Positions 1 to 7,724 of a stretch of DNA of 48,322 nucleotides are shown one piece after another. The position numbers and the translations under genes are program-made. The stretch's first letter is position 1; every line of letters starts with the position of its first letter. The notes under the pieces are model-generated. The model did not search any database. It saw only the letters and a list, made by a program, of their open reading frames with translations, and was not told the DNA's origin. This DNA comes from a virus: the IMG/VR virus record IMGVR_UViG_3300036760_000253, positions 1 to 48,322 of that record; one strand, written 5' to 3'.

Positions 1-1073
1 ACCTTGATCGACGTGTCTTCGCTGCCGTCCTTGTAGACCACGTGACCGAGGAGACGCGATGCGCCTACGTCGATGGTCTTCCCGGCCTGCGCTGCCTTCG
101 CGGCTGCCTCCTGCGACTTGAACTTGAGCGACGCCCACTTGTACTTGAACTCCTGCGCCGTGGTCGCAGCGGTCGCAGCCGTCTTGATCCCTGCGAGCTT
201 CTCGTTGGCGATCTCGGCCTTGCGCTGCGTCTGCGCGTTGTACACAGAGGTGCGGTAGTTGCCCTTGTCGATCTCGTACTGGTTGAGCTGCTGCAACGCC
301 TGCGCCTTGAGGCCGGGGAACGTGGCCGCGAGCGTGATGAGCTGCTGCGCGTACCCGTCGTTGTCCTTGTGCGCCTGCGCGAGTCGTGCGTCCAACTGCT
401 CGCGTCCAGCGTTCAGGTCGATGGCGGGCTGTGCGTCGGCCCACGTGCGCGCGTTGAGCGCCTCGCTCGCGAGCTGGTCTCCAGGGATCGCACCCTGCAA
501 CCCGTAGATCGAGTCGTGCAACGCGGTGGCGCTCGTGGTCGGGGTGCCGCCGTCTTGACCCTGAGACGCCTCGAACGCTGCCGCTGCCGTCTCCGCGTCG
601 GAGACCGGAGCACTCGCCTGATTCGCGAAGCCCTGACCGAGCTGCCCCTGCTCGTGCGCCGCTGCGGTGATACCCGCGCCGATGTCCGGGCCGATGCCCG
701 CGAGGAGCTTCCCTGCGGCCGTATGGAAGCCGGTGATGGCCCCCTCGTCGGCGGTGGCCTGATCCCTCGCGAGCTGAGCCTGTCGCTGGATCTCGGCCTG
801 CTGCGGCGTGAGCGCGGCCGTGGCCTGCGCGGTCGCAGCCGTGTCGATCTCGGCGGGCGTCGAAGGAGCGAACGGAGACTTCGGCGGGGGAGGCGTCGGC
901 ACTGACGGCGTGAAGCCGCCGGTCGGAGCTGCCGGGCCCGCGTAGTAGCCCTTGCCCTCCTGGAAGTGAAGAGCCTGCCCCGGCTCGAGCTTGACCTGCT
1001 GCGCTGTCTTCCCAGCCGGAGCTTTCCCAGGCGCGTAGGTGAAGAACTGAGGCTGGGCGACCGTCGCGGCCAT
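1..1073 (-). CDS. Probable internal or tail-associated virion protein (3' end off the window)
   Basis: The frame is open from an ATG at 1073 to the left edge, so at least 357 residues are present and the C-terminus is missing. The start overlaps the upstream stop as TAATG. The N-terminal ~85 residues are rich in Pro, Gly and Ala (a PTPPPPKSP segment near residue 60) and look disordered. The rest is Ala/Gln-rich and predicted helical, with many AQ and AE pairs. I recognise no catalytic motif. Position at the end of the tail genes, and on a circular map just upstream of the giant ejection-type protein, suggests an internal virion component. Family assignment is inference from position and composition. 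Confidence 0.75.
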   Translation of the reverse strand, partial: MAATVAQPQFFTYAPGKAPAGKTAQQVKLEPGQALHFQEGKGYYAGPAAPTGGFTPSVPTPPPPKSPFAPSTPAEIDTAATAQATAALTPQQAEIQRQAQLARDQATADEGAITGFHTAAGKLLAGIGPDIGAGITAAAHEQGQLGQGFANQASAPVSDAETAAAAFEASQGQDGGTPTTSATALHDSIYGLQGAIPGDQLASEALNARTWADAQPAIDLNAGREQLDARLAQAHKDNDGYAQQLITLAATFPGLKAQALQQLNQYEIDKGNYRTSVYNAQTQRKAEIANEKLAGIKTAATAATTAQEFKYKWASLKFKSQEAAAKAAQAGKTIDVGASRLLGHVVYKDGSEDTSIK

Positions 1074-2017
1074 TACGACATCCACATGCCGGACGCGGGA
1101 CGACCGACCTGAGACGCGGGCTGCCCCGTCGTCGGGTTGTACTGGTAGTACGTGTCGGGGCCTGTCGGAGTCGCCGGGCCTGCGGGAGAGCCCGAGGTGT
1201 CAGCCGGAGGTGCAGGCGGCGCACCACCCGGCGTGAAGATCCCGCCGTTGCCGTCGTACAGCACGCCGCTCGCGTCCTTGTAGACCGCCTGCCCGTGCTG
1301 AGACGAAGAGGCCGCGTCGTAGTCCGCGTAGCTCGGCTGCGTCGGCTTGTACGCCGGGTTCTGGAACACATTGCTCTCGGCGCTGCCGATTGCACCGACC
1401 ATGTTGTTCGCGTTCTGGCCGAGCACCTGCGCGTACTGATTGGTGTACCCCGTCGCCATGTCGCCGACCGAGTTGGCAGCGTCGTACTGCTGCTGTCCGT
1501 AGCCGCGCTGGAGCTGATCCTCGCCGTAGTTCAGATCGCCCGACTGCAACGCTCCGCGCGCTGCGAGCCCGCGCTTGAACTGCTCCTCGGACTGTGCGTA
1601 GTTCGTCGCGAGGTTCGCCAACGTGCTCTGCTGGTTTCCCTTGGCCGCGTCGAGCGTGCCCTGGTCGAGATCGCCGTACTGATCGGTAAAGCCCGCAGGC
1701 ATTCCGCCGTAGCGGATGACGGCCTGACGCAGAGCTGCGCGACGTGCCGCGCTCGCGTCTGCACCTGCCTTCGACGCTGCCGCCTGTGCGGCGAGGTACT
1801 GAGGATCGGACGTGATGAGACCGCCGTAGTCCGGCGTGTATCCCGCTGCGGTCTGCACGTGTCCCGGAGGTGCGACAGGAGTTGCAGGAGGTGGCGTAGC
1901 TCCGGCCGTGCCGGGGCCGGTGTAAGCCGGTGCGCCTAACGTGCCCGACGCGGCGGCCGACGGGACGGGCTTCTGCCCCCATTCGTCGATGTACGGGCCT
2001 CCGAGTAGGTTTGCCAT
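1073..2017 (-). CDS. Structural protein, function unknown (314 aa)
   Basis: The ATG at 2017 has a strong Shine-Dalgarno (GGAGGTG) upstream. The N-terminal ~60 residues and the last ~70 are Pro/Gly/Thr-rich and probably flexible. The central part (~75-230) is helical and Gln/Ala/Tyr-rich, with a run of QYGDLD, NQQSTL and NYAQSEEQ-type segments. Proteins of this composition occur near the tail and internal-protein genes of GC-rich podoviruses, but no domain can be named. It is followed by a TAATG-coupled gene of similar composition. Divergent to it is a LAGLIDADG gene on the plus strand, so this is the first late gene after an endonuclease insertion. Confidence 0.8.
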   Translation of the reverse strand: MANLLGGPYIDEWGQKPVPSAAASGTLGAPAYTGPGTAGATPPPATPVAPPGHVQTAAGYTPDYGGLITSDPQYLAAQAAASKAGADASAARRAALRQAVIRYGGMPAGFTDQYGDLDQGTLDAAKGNQQSTLANLATNYAQSEEQFKRGLAARGALQSGDLNYGEDQLQRGYGQQQYDAANSVGDMATGYTNQYAQVLGQNANNMVGAIGSAESNVFQNPAYKPTQPSYADYDAASSSQHGQAVYKDASGVLYDGNGGIFTPGGAPPAPPADTSGSPAGPATPTGPDTYYQYNPTTGQPASQVGRPASGMWMS

Positions 2018-2042
2018 TTTCTCACCTCCTAGGCGGGAGTGC

Positions 2043-2048
2043 TAAGAT
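2043..2048 (+). promoter_or_regulatory. Possible -10 box for a near-leaderless endonuclease mRNA
   Basis: TAAGAT lies 7 nt before the ATG at 2056, the spacing expected if transcription starts at or next to the start codon. The only purine-rich stretch upstream (GGGAG, 2035-2040) is rather far from the ATG for a ribosome site. No clear -35 is visible. Weak call. Confidence 0.3.
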
Positions 2049-2055
2049 CAGATCC

Positions 2056-2385
2056 ATGAACAAAATCGAAACAGCGTGGGCGGCCGGGCTCTTCGAGGGC
2101 GAAGGGTGCATCACGAAGGTCAACGGCAGTCGCACCGTACAGATTCAGCTCTGCTCTACGGATCAAGATGTCGTCGAGCGATTCGGACGTTGGGCCGAAT
2201 GTGGTCGCGTGCGTCTCGTCAAGTACAAGCAGAAGCCCCACCATAAGGACGTGTGGCGCTTTGAGATCGCACGCAGAGAACACGTAATACGTCTGCTCGA
2301 AGCGATGCTTCCGCACCTGGGTGAACGCCGTGTCGCCAAGGCGCACGAGGCGCTCGACTACATCACGCGAACTGCCGGAAGCTGA
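2056..2385 (+). CDS. LAGLIDADG-type homing endonuclease (109 aa)
   Basis: Residues 7-17 read AWAAGLFEGEG, a typical LAGLIDADG helix (hydrophobic stretch, then G-x-x-E/D-G). The remainder, ending in LLEAMLPHLGERR..A.EALDYI, matches the alpha-beta layout of single-motif enzymes that act as homodimers. The frame extends upstream to 1930, but ATG 2056 fits the motif's usual distance from the N-terminus. The gene is plus-strand inside a minus-strand late operon and its 3' end overlaps the convergent fibre gene by 23 bp, as expected for an inserted selfish gene. Composition looks slightly less GC-rich than its neighbours. DNA target unknown, probably the flanking tail-gene junction. Confidence 0.85.
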   Translation: MNKIETAWAAGLFEGEGCITKVNGSRTVQIQLCSTDQDVVERFGRWAECGRVRLVKYKQKPHHKDVWRFEIARREHVIRLLEAMLPHLGERRVAKAHEALDYITRTAGS

Positions 2386-2875
2386 TGCCCGACAATGTGA
2401 AGTAGACGTTACTCCCTGCGCTCGCAACGACCGTGCCGTCAGGGTTGACGGTCGCGATCCCGAACGCCCCGTTCGAGGCGACGGCGAAAAGCTCTGCTTC
2501 GGCCGGGCGATACCCGGACGGCAACGTGAAGATCGTGTTGCCGATGGTGCCGGTCTTGACGGTTCCCTTGAGCCACACGCGCCCGAAGGCGTCCTTGTAG
2601 TAGGAACACGTCGCGTTCGAGCCACCGAAGTTGACCCATGCGTTCTGGAACGCAACTTCACCAGTCGCGCCGACCACGTGAGGGTTCTCGATGCGCGGAA
2701 GCTGCTGGCTCGTGATCGTGAAGTTCACGTTGTTGTACAGCCAGCGCGGGAGCCACGCCTTGAACTCGTCCGGGAAGAGCGACGGATCCTTGAGCAAGTC
2801 TTTCACTTGCTGCTCTTGCGAGCGCGCGCGCTGCGGTGCCTGGTTGACGCCTGTGACCTTGCCGCCCTTTGCCAT
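2363..2875 (-). CDS. Tail fibre or receptor-binding protein (170 aa)
   Basis: The N-terminal ~30 residues are basic and Gln-rich and may anchor the protein. A mid segment contains WLPRWLYNNVNF. The C-terminal ~75 residues carry the GRVWLKGTVKTG ... LPSGYRP ... VASNGAFG ... VNPDGTVV pattern that closes many phage tail fibres and forms a beta-rich receptor-binding tip. Its stop is antisense-overlapped by the LAGLIDADG gene. Upstream and nearly abutting is the 524-aa tail protein. Surface exposure and host recognition are inferred from family resemblance. Confidence 0.8.
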   Translation of the reverse strand: MAKGGKVTGVNQAPQRARSQEQQVKDLLKDPSLFPDEFKAWLPRWLYNNVNFTITSQQLPRIENPHVVGATGEVAFQNAWVNFGGSNATCSYYKDAFGRVWLKGTVKTGTIGNTIFTLPSGYRPAEAELFAVASNGAFGIATVNPDGTVVASAGSNVYFTLSGISFRQFA

Positions 2876-2877
2876 GA

Positions 2878-4452
2878 CTACCGCCCGATGTGAGTGATGC
2901 CCTGCGGGAAGCCCTCGACTTCGAGCCCGTAGAGGCGCGTGTCCGCGCTCGCTACCACTTGGTCGATCTTGAAGCCGATCCCTTGCGACGACTTCGCAAC
3001 GCGCGTATGTTTGCGCTGCTGCTTCGTGGTCGTCGGGAAATCAGGAGCGAGCTGCGTGTACGCAGCGCCGGGCTCAGAGGTAAAGACAGCCGATGCACGC
3101 AGGAGAGGACTGCCGCCTGCGGTGCGGATGTCGTAGGTCAGATACATGCTGCGCACACGCTTGGTCTGCGATGCGTTCAACACGTAGAAGCCGGTCTCTA
3201 TAGACGGCAAGACGGCAGTGCCATCGCCGTCGTTCGCGAAGGTCGCACTCGGAGTCCAGAGCGAACTGATCTTGCCGACGCGGGGTGAGCCCTTGTGCGC
3301 GAAGAACAGCTCCTCGTCGCCACCGAAGAGCGAAGTGCCCGGCCCTGCGGGGCGCGTGGCGAAGAGCGCGGCCGGGACGTTCGTCCACTCCGTCGGCACG
3401 TTGCGCGTCAGGTCGATGACCACGGTCGAGAGGATGGCCCCTGCGGCGTTGCGAATCGTCAGCACGTAATGGTCACGATAGATGCCTGCGCTCGCGCTCC
3501 ACCCGGAGGTGAACGCGAAGCCGGTGACGAGCTGCCGGTAGTACACAGAGATCCCCGCTGCTGCTGTCAGATCAGTCAGCGTCGCGCCGTCCGACCTGAA
3601 GACCCCCGATGCGTTGGCCCATACCGCGTAGTCGCGCCACGGCACGCACGAGCGTCCGTCGAAGGTTCCCTGTCCGGCGAAGAGGATCTTACGCACGAGG
3701 TTTCCGCCCGGCGGCGGCGTGTCACCCGTGAGGATGTGGCAGTTGTTGTACCCCCACACGAGGATCGCGTTGCGCACCGGGACTCCCGCGACGATCTCCT
3801 CGGGGAAGTCGAAGGTGCTCGCGCTCACTCCGGTCAGAGTCCATGAGTCCGGGTTGCCGACGGCGCTGAACGCCATGCGGTTGTTGATGAGCGTGGCGGG
3901 CGCTGCGGGGTCGTAGTAGTTGAGCAGCACGAGGTAGTCGCCCCAGGAGAACCCTGAGCGTGCGAGCGGCGGGGTGCCGCCGAGCGCCTGCGACTGATAC
4001 GCGAGCGCGCCGGTCGTGTCGTAGTACCTCTTCGGCACCTTGCCGCTTTGGCCGAGCCCGGCGAGGATGATGCCGTACGACTTCGTGCCCGTCTTGTGCC
4101 AGAAGACCGGCCACGTCGGCACGATGGTCGCGTCGCCCGTGTCCGTTACGAGCGCACCGCCGAGACCGTCGAATCGCTTGACCTGATAGATCGAGCCAGC
4201 GTTCGAGACTGCGACGAGGTGACCGTCGCTCGCGAACGGGATGAACCCGAGCGATGCGACACTGGCAGCGGTACCACCGAGCGATCCCAGGTCGGGGGAT
4301 CCGTAGCTCCAGCCGCCGCGCTTGCGCACAGGCGCTTCGAGCTGCGGGATGTAGTCGCGCATTCGGAAGGCAGCGTTCTGCGCTAGCTCGTCACGCGAGA
4401 CATCCGACTGGAAGCCGAGATCGAAGTTACGTGCGACCGGGATGAAGTCCAC
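2878..4452 (-). CDS. Tail protein, P22 gp10-like position (524 aa)
   Basis: It begins at GTG 4452, overlapping the previous stop as TAGTG; no in-frame ATG near the start fits better. The sequence opens FIPVARNFDLGFQ and continues as a beta-rich protein with repeated short strands and many aromatic/glycine turns, as in podoviral tail hub or needle-collar proteins that seal the connector. Segments such as LVAVSNAGSIYQVKRFDG and DYAVWANASGVFRSDG look like beta-propeller blades. There is no transmembrane segment or enzymatic motif. Its place directly after the connector protein supports a tail role. Confidence 0.75.
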   Translation of the reverse strand: MDFIPVARNFDLGFQSDVSRDELAQNAAFRMRDYIPQLEAPVRKRGGWSYGSPDLGSLGGTAASVASLGFIPFASDGHLVAVSNAGSIYQVKRFDGLGGALVTDTGDATIVPTWPVFWHKTGTKSYGIILAGLGQSGKVPKRYYDTTGALAYQSQALGGTPPLARSGFSWGDYLVLLNYYDPAAPATLINNRMAFSAVGNPDSWTLTGVSASTFDFPEEIVAGVPVRNAILVWGYNNCHILTGDTPPPGGNLVRKILFAGQGTFDGRSCVPWRDYAVWANASGVFRSDGATLTDLTAAAGISVYYRQLVTGFAFTSGWSASAGIYRDHYVLTIRNAAGAILSTVVIDLTRNVPTEWTNVPAALFATRPAGPGTSLFGGDEELFFAHKGSPRVGKISSLWTPSATFANDGDGTAVLPSIETGFYVLNASQTKRVRSMYLTYDIRTAGGSPLLRASAVFTSEPGAAYTQLAPDFPTTTKQQRKHTRVAKSSQGIGFKIDQVVASADTRLYGLEVEGFPQGITHIGR

Positions 4453-5192
4453 TAGCGGCGCTCCGGGTACACGTCGTTACGCGTCGGCGCGCTCTGCCGG
4501 TCGGGATAGCCGACGCGCCCGGCGTGCAAGCCGCGCCCGGCCTTCTTGCGATACGCCTTCTTGATCGACGCGATGCGGTCGTCGTAGATTCCCTTGAACG
4601 CAGAACCCGGCGCGAACGCATGGCCGCGATAGAAGCCGCCGCCCTGCTGGTTGTACTCGGCCGCGCGCCATGTCATGTACATCATGATCGCGTCGTGGTA
4701 CTCGGGCGGGATGCCGCCGTACGTCGCCGTGGACGGGTCGGTGGCGTCTTGTGCGGTCGTGCCGTCGGCGGTGATCGGCGACGGACGCGGCACGTAGAAG
4801 TAGGTGAGCGTGATCGCGCTCGACGGCGCGGGCGCGACGCGCAGCAGCGTGCCCTCGATGGCCGCCTTCCAGGGAGCGTCGGTGCCGACGACCGCTCCCC
4901 CGAGGTACTGGAGCAGGTCGGTCATGTCGATGACATCCAGCTCGCGCGGGTTGTTGAGCAGGTCGGGCACGGTGATGTTGTCCACCGCGAGGATGTTCGT
5001 GTCGATGCGGTAGTCGGTGACGCCCGACTGGAGCTGCATCGTCCCGATGTCCACGTAGCACTTCGTCTTCTCCAGCACATCCACGATGCCGCGATTGCAC
5101 CACCGCTGCATGAGGATCAGCTCGTCGCTCGCTACCGTGTCGTCGAGCCCGAGAGAGCGCGAGACCTCGAAGATCATTTCGCCACGTGTCAT
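4452..5192 (-). CDS. Head-tail connector (adaptor) protein (246 aa)
   Basis: It starts at ATG 5192, coupled as TAATG to the fibre gene. The N-terminus (MTRGEMIFEVSRSLGLDD, then LILMQRWCNRGIVDVLEKT) is the helical layout common to phage adaptor/head-completion proteins that bind below the portal. A middle beta-strand region gives way to a helix (EYHDAIMMYMTWRAAEYNQ) and a basic C-terminal tail (SIKKAYRKKAGRG). Length suits the P22 gp4 / podoviral gatekeeper class. It is followed by the 524-aa tail protein, the usual connector-to-tail order. Confidence 0.75.
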   Translation of the reverse strand: MTRGEMIFEVSRSLGLDDTVASDELILMQRWCNRGIVDVLEKTKCYVDIGTMQLQSGVTDYRIDTNILAVDNITVPDLLNNPRELDVIDMTDLLQYLGGAVVGTDAPWKAAIEGTLLRVAPAPSSAITLTYFYVPRPSPITADGTTAQDATDPSTATYGGIPPEYHDAIMMYMTWRAAEYNQQGGGFYRGHAFAPGSAFKGIYDDRIASIKKAYRKKAGRGLHAGRVGYPDRQSAPTRNDVYPERR

Positions 5193-6142
5193 TACAACAC
5201 CCCATAAATCGAAAGACGGGAACCGGCGACAAAGTTTCCGGAGCTTGGGAAGATGGTGATTCGGTTAATCGCTGCCGTGCTTCGCCAGAAGCAACCAACA
5301 TCATCTATCTCCATGTTGGAGGCCGCTGTGCCCCACTTGGCGATGGTGTGAGCATGAAAGACTTTGTGGAAAGTGGTGCTCTTGTAATCGGGAATGAATA
5401 AACGATTAAACCCCGAGTACCCTGCCGGAGCTGTTGATCCAGGAAACAACAAAGCACTCATAGAAGTCGCGCCGAACGACTCGGCCGCCAGCGCCAAGCC
5501 TCCCGAAGCAGCATCACGCTCGAAGTCGTAGTTTGCTCCGCTGTCGTTGTTGAGACGGACGCTACCGCCCAAAAGAACGGAGGCGGTATCCGAACGCCCC
5601 GTACACTCGACGACAAGATGATTGTACGCCTGAGAGATACCCGACACATCGAAGTTCGCAGCCGAACCCCCCAACACAGAGTCATAGAGCTGGGCCATCG
5701 CGCCAAGAGGCCCTGCGAGCTTCGAGTTGGCAATCGCTGCGCCTGCCGCGATGTCAGCGTCAACGAGGCCCGCGCCGAAGTTGAGCTTCGAGCGCGAGAT
5801 CGCTGCACCACCGGCAACATCTGCGTCGGTAATGTTCAACGCCGCGAGCTTGGACTTGGCGATGGCTGCACCACCGGCAACGTCGGCGTCGGTGATGTTC
5901 AACGCCGCGAGCTTGGACTTCGCGATGGCGGCTGCCGGGTCGATGCTCGCGTTCGTGAGGAGCTGCGGCACGTAGTGCGTCCCTGCGGGCGTCCACACCG
6001 GCACCATGCCCGCGCTCGCCGGGTTCGCATCGAACAGTGCGAGCAGCGCAGCCTCGACGGCGTTGAGGAACGCCGAGTCGATAGGAGTGGTGAGCGTCGG
6101 CTTGTCTACGAAGCCACCCGCGTAACGCTTTGCGTATGCCAT
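5192..6142 (-). CDS. Tail fibre with tandem 21-residue repeats (316 aa)
   Basis: ATG 6142 follows the HNH stop. Residues ~1-60 form an N-terminal virion-attachment region (AYAKRYAGGFVDKPTLTTPID). Residues ~70-140 are a repeat shaft: AAIAKSKLAALNITDADVAG appears twice almost unchanged, followed by degenerate copies with ISRSKL and IANSKL. The C-terminal ~150 residues are a beta-rich tip ending RLSIYGVL, like the last strand of many phage fibre heads. The DNA for the tip (about 5190-5700) is clearly less GC-rich than the shaft, suggesting a swapped host-range module. Likely receptor-binding fibre. Confidence 0.85.
   Translation of the reverse strand: MAYAKRYAGGFVDKPTLTTPIDSAFLNAVEAALLALFDANPASAGMVPVWTPAGTHYVPQLLTNASIDPAAAIAKSKLAALNITDADVAGGAAIAKSKLAALNITDADVAGGAAISRSKLNFGAGLVDADIAAGAAIANSKLAGPLGAMAQLYDSVLGGSAANFDVSGISQAYNHLVVECTGRSDTASVLLGGSVRLNNDSGANYDFERDAASGGLALAAESFGATSMSALLFPGSTAPAGYSGFNRLFIPDYKSTTFHKVFHAHTIAKWGTAASNMEIDDVGCFWRSTAAINRITIFPSSGNFVAGSRLSIYGVL
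5802..5927 (-). repeat. 63-bp tandem direct repeat in fibre shaft
   Basis: Two head-to-tail 63-bp units (5802-5864 and 5865-5927) differ at only a few positions, and a third partial copy follows. Each encodes 21 residues containing AKSKLAALNITDADVAG. Slippage here would lengthen or shorten the fibre shaft in frame. Confidence 0.85.
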
Positions 6143-6409
6143 TTAGCCGTGCTCCTTGCGGTGGCAGTTTGCGCAGAGCACGATGCACTTCTCGAACTCG
6201 GCGTACAGATCCACGTACGACAACTTCCACCACGCGCCCCCGGTCTTCTTGAGGATGGGGTGCTTGTCGGCTGGGTCGAGGTGGCGCAGATCGAGACATC
6301 GCGCATCACCCTCGGGGCATCGCGCACATCCCTTTGACCGCTTGTATTCAGCGGTGATCGCCTTCTTGCGGTTTTCCAGATCACGAGTCCAACGTCCACC
6401 AGGAGTCAT
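6143..6409 (-). CDS. Small free-standing HNH-type endonuclease (88 aa)
   Basis: A zinc-knuckle pair brackets the active site: CARCPEGDARC near residue 28, and CIVLCANCHRKEHG at the C-terminus. Between them is LRHLDPADKHP, where the usual HH of the family reads RH, so the catalytic His is H43 or its neighbour. N-terminal ~20 residues are basic. The start ATG 6409 overlaps the stop of the 61-aa gene (ATGA) and the stop abuts the fibre start, a tight insertion between two structural genes. The C-terminus closely resembles that of the HNH protein at 8319-8858. Confidence 0.8.
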   Translation of the reverse strand: MTPGGRWTRDLENRKKAITAEYKRSKGCARCPEGDARCLDLRHLDPADKHPILKKTGGAWWKLSYVDLYAEFEKCIVLCANCHRKEHG

Positions 6410-6591
6410 GCCGGAGCCTCCGTCAGTACGTTGGTCGTCGCTGTGAGCGAGACGAGATCATTGCCACGTCCGGGGTACACATCCGCGCCGGGGTAAGTCG
6501 TCGCGCCGGGATACGTTCCGGCGAAGATCGCGACCGCACTCTCAGCGAGAACGGAGGCGACGGCTAGCGTCGCGGTTAGCACGTGTGGCAT
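6406..6591 (-). CDS. Small probable virion protein (61 aa)
   Basis: ATG 6591. Residues 1-24 are hydrophobic/alanine-rich, followed by a short TYPGATTYPGADVYPG repeat (a YPG every 5-6 residues) and a Thr-rich end. Such YPG-repeat peptides occur next to tail fibre genes in some phages, so a minor virion component is plausible. It overlaps the downstream HNH gene by 4 nt (ATGA). Function not recognised. Confidence 0.6.
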   Translation of the reverse strand: MPHVLTATLAVASVLAESAVAIFAGTYPGATTYPGADVYPGRGNDLVSLTATTNVLTEAPA

Positions 6592-6667
6592 TGCGAGACT
6601 CCAGTGCCCGGCCCGCGCGCTTGCGCTGGCTCTTCGTCGGGCGTTCGAGGTTCGTCTTACGCGGCAT
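6542..6667 (-). CDS. Possible very basic 41-aa peptide
   Basis: ATG 6667 opens a 41-codon frame ending at TGA 6542. It overlaps the 221-aa gene by 11 nt and the 61-aa gene by 50 nt. The product is about one-third Arg/Lys (MPRKTNLERPTKSQRKRAG at the start). It would fill an otherwise untranslated 65-nt gap in a compact operon. The large overlap and GC-rich context make a chance ORF possible. Confidence 0.35.
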   Translation of the reverse strand: MPRKTNLERPTKSQRKRAGRALESRNATRANRDASRRLRSR

Positions 6668-7322
6668 CGGGCTTCTCCGGCTTCGTGGCCTTCTCGATCA
6701 GGGCGTCATCCACCTTAACCGAGCCTGTGAGTCCGCGCAGGCGCTTCACGCCCGGCGAGAGGATGCGCCGCGAGACTGCCGTCTGCGGACTATCGCCCTC
6801 CTGCTTGCGAATCTCGTGCTCGACGCGCTCCATGCGCTCGTCCTGCTCGGCGAGATAGTCGGCGATGGGTACGCCGGGGCCGACGTGATCCATGCCCCTG
6901 AACTCCATCGCGACATCGAGTATCTGACGCTCGCGCATCGGGTAGCCGCACAGGTCGCACTGCTCGGGGAACGCTTCGGGATGGGGCTCGTAACAGCGCA
7001 GGCAGATGTGCCCAGCCTGCAACGCGCGGAAGGTCTCGACATCCACCGACGCGACGACGTTGCGCTGCAAGCGCCCCGTCTCGTCCGTCCAGACCGAGTG
7101 CGTGTCATCGCGCAGCACGGCACGGAAGACCGGGATGCGGTCTATGTACTGCTGGTCTCCGGCCATGTGCTCGACGAGAGTTGCGCCGTCCACCTTGCCG
7201 ACCACCGCGTGCTCGTCGAGCGCCTCCTTGGCGGACGCGCCCTGCGTGAGCCCTTCGGCGATCTTCGGCCCGAGGTTGTCGAGGTTGACGTACTTCGAGC
7301 GACGCCTACCCAGCCTTGGCAT
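6657..7322 (-). CDS. Zinc-ribbon virion-region protein (221 aa)
   Basis: The centre holds a four-cysteine site, CLRC (about residue 107) followed 12 residues later by CDLCG, a treble-clef or zinc-ribbon arrangement. The N-terminus (MPRLGRRRSKYV) is basic, and the C-terminal third is a charged helix (EQDERMERVEHEIRKQEGD) that may be a coiled coil. It lies between capsid-associated and tail genes, so it may be a completion or packaging-associated factor; the sequence does not decide. Start ATG 7322 overlaps the 36-aa gene by 17 nt. Confidence 0.7.
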   Translation of the reverse strand: MPRLGRRRSKYVNLDNLGPKIAEGLTQGASAKEALDEHAVVGKVDGATLVEHMAGDQQYIDRIPVFRAVLRDDTHSVWTDETGRLQRNVVASVDVETFRALQAGHICLRCYEPHPEAFPEQCDLCGYPMRERQILDVAMEFRGMDHVGPGVPIADYLAEQDERMERVEHEIRKQEGDSPQTAVSRRILSPGVKRLRGLTGSVKVDDALIEKATKPEKPDAA

Positions 7323-7416
7323 AGATACCCGACCCCCCCAGCTTCTTGATCGCCGCGAGCACGGCCGCCTTGACGGCGGGCTTGGCGCTCTTCTCGGTCT
7401 TCTTCTTGTCGCTCAT
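7306..7416 (-). CDS. Small lysine/alanine-rich protein (36 aa)
   Basis: ATG 7416 overlaps the TGA of the zinc-finger gene (ATGA). The frame is open further upstream, but that part is antisense-like and overlaps a better gene. The first 14 residues (MSDKKKTEKSAKPA) are strongly basic, followed by a short amphipathic helix (VKAAVLAAIKKLGG). No family recognised; a nucleic-acid-binding peptide is possible. Confidence 0.55.
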   Translation of the reverse strand: MSDKKKTEKSAKPAVKAAVLAAIKKLGGSGIYAKAG

Positions 7417-7724
7417 CGCTTGCCCCTCCTGCGCCGGGCGGCGCGATTCGGGAGAACCTCCCGCAGGTCGAAGTCCTTTTCTTCCGGCGGCCGGTGCATG
7501 AGACGCTGCTTGAGCGACTGCTCGACCAACTCCGTGCTCTTCGGACGGAAGCACACCGAGCAGACCCACACCTTCGCCTTACCGTGCCAGAGACGCACGA
7601 CGTGCTCGTTCGTCTCGCACTTCGGACAGACCGGCTTCGGCCCGCCCTGCTTGACGCGCACAGGCCCCCTCACCCCGTCAACGACGGAGCGAGAGGGCGC
7701 GATGCTCGCGGGCTTAGAGGACAA
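7413..7724 (-). CDS. Zinc-ribbon protein (103 aa)
   Basis: CPKC at about residue 33 and CSVC at about residue 55 form a C2-C2 zinc ribbon, separated by HVVRLWHGKAKVWV. The C-terminus (NRAARRRRGKR) is very basic. The start is uncertain: TTG 7724, with GAGG about 9 nt upstream and an 11-nt overlap with the previous gene, is the best candidate; no ATG exists before the ribbon. Second zinc-ribbon protein in three genes, suggesting the cluster touches DNA or protein assembly. Function unknown. Confidence 0.65.
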   Translation of the reverse strand: MSSKPASIAPSRSVVDGVRGPVRVKQGGPKPVCPKCETNEHVVRLWHGKAKVWVCSVCFRPKSTELVEQSLKQRLMHRPPEEKDFDLREVLPNRAARRRRGKR

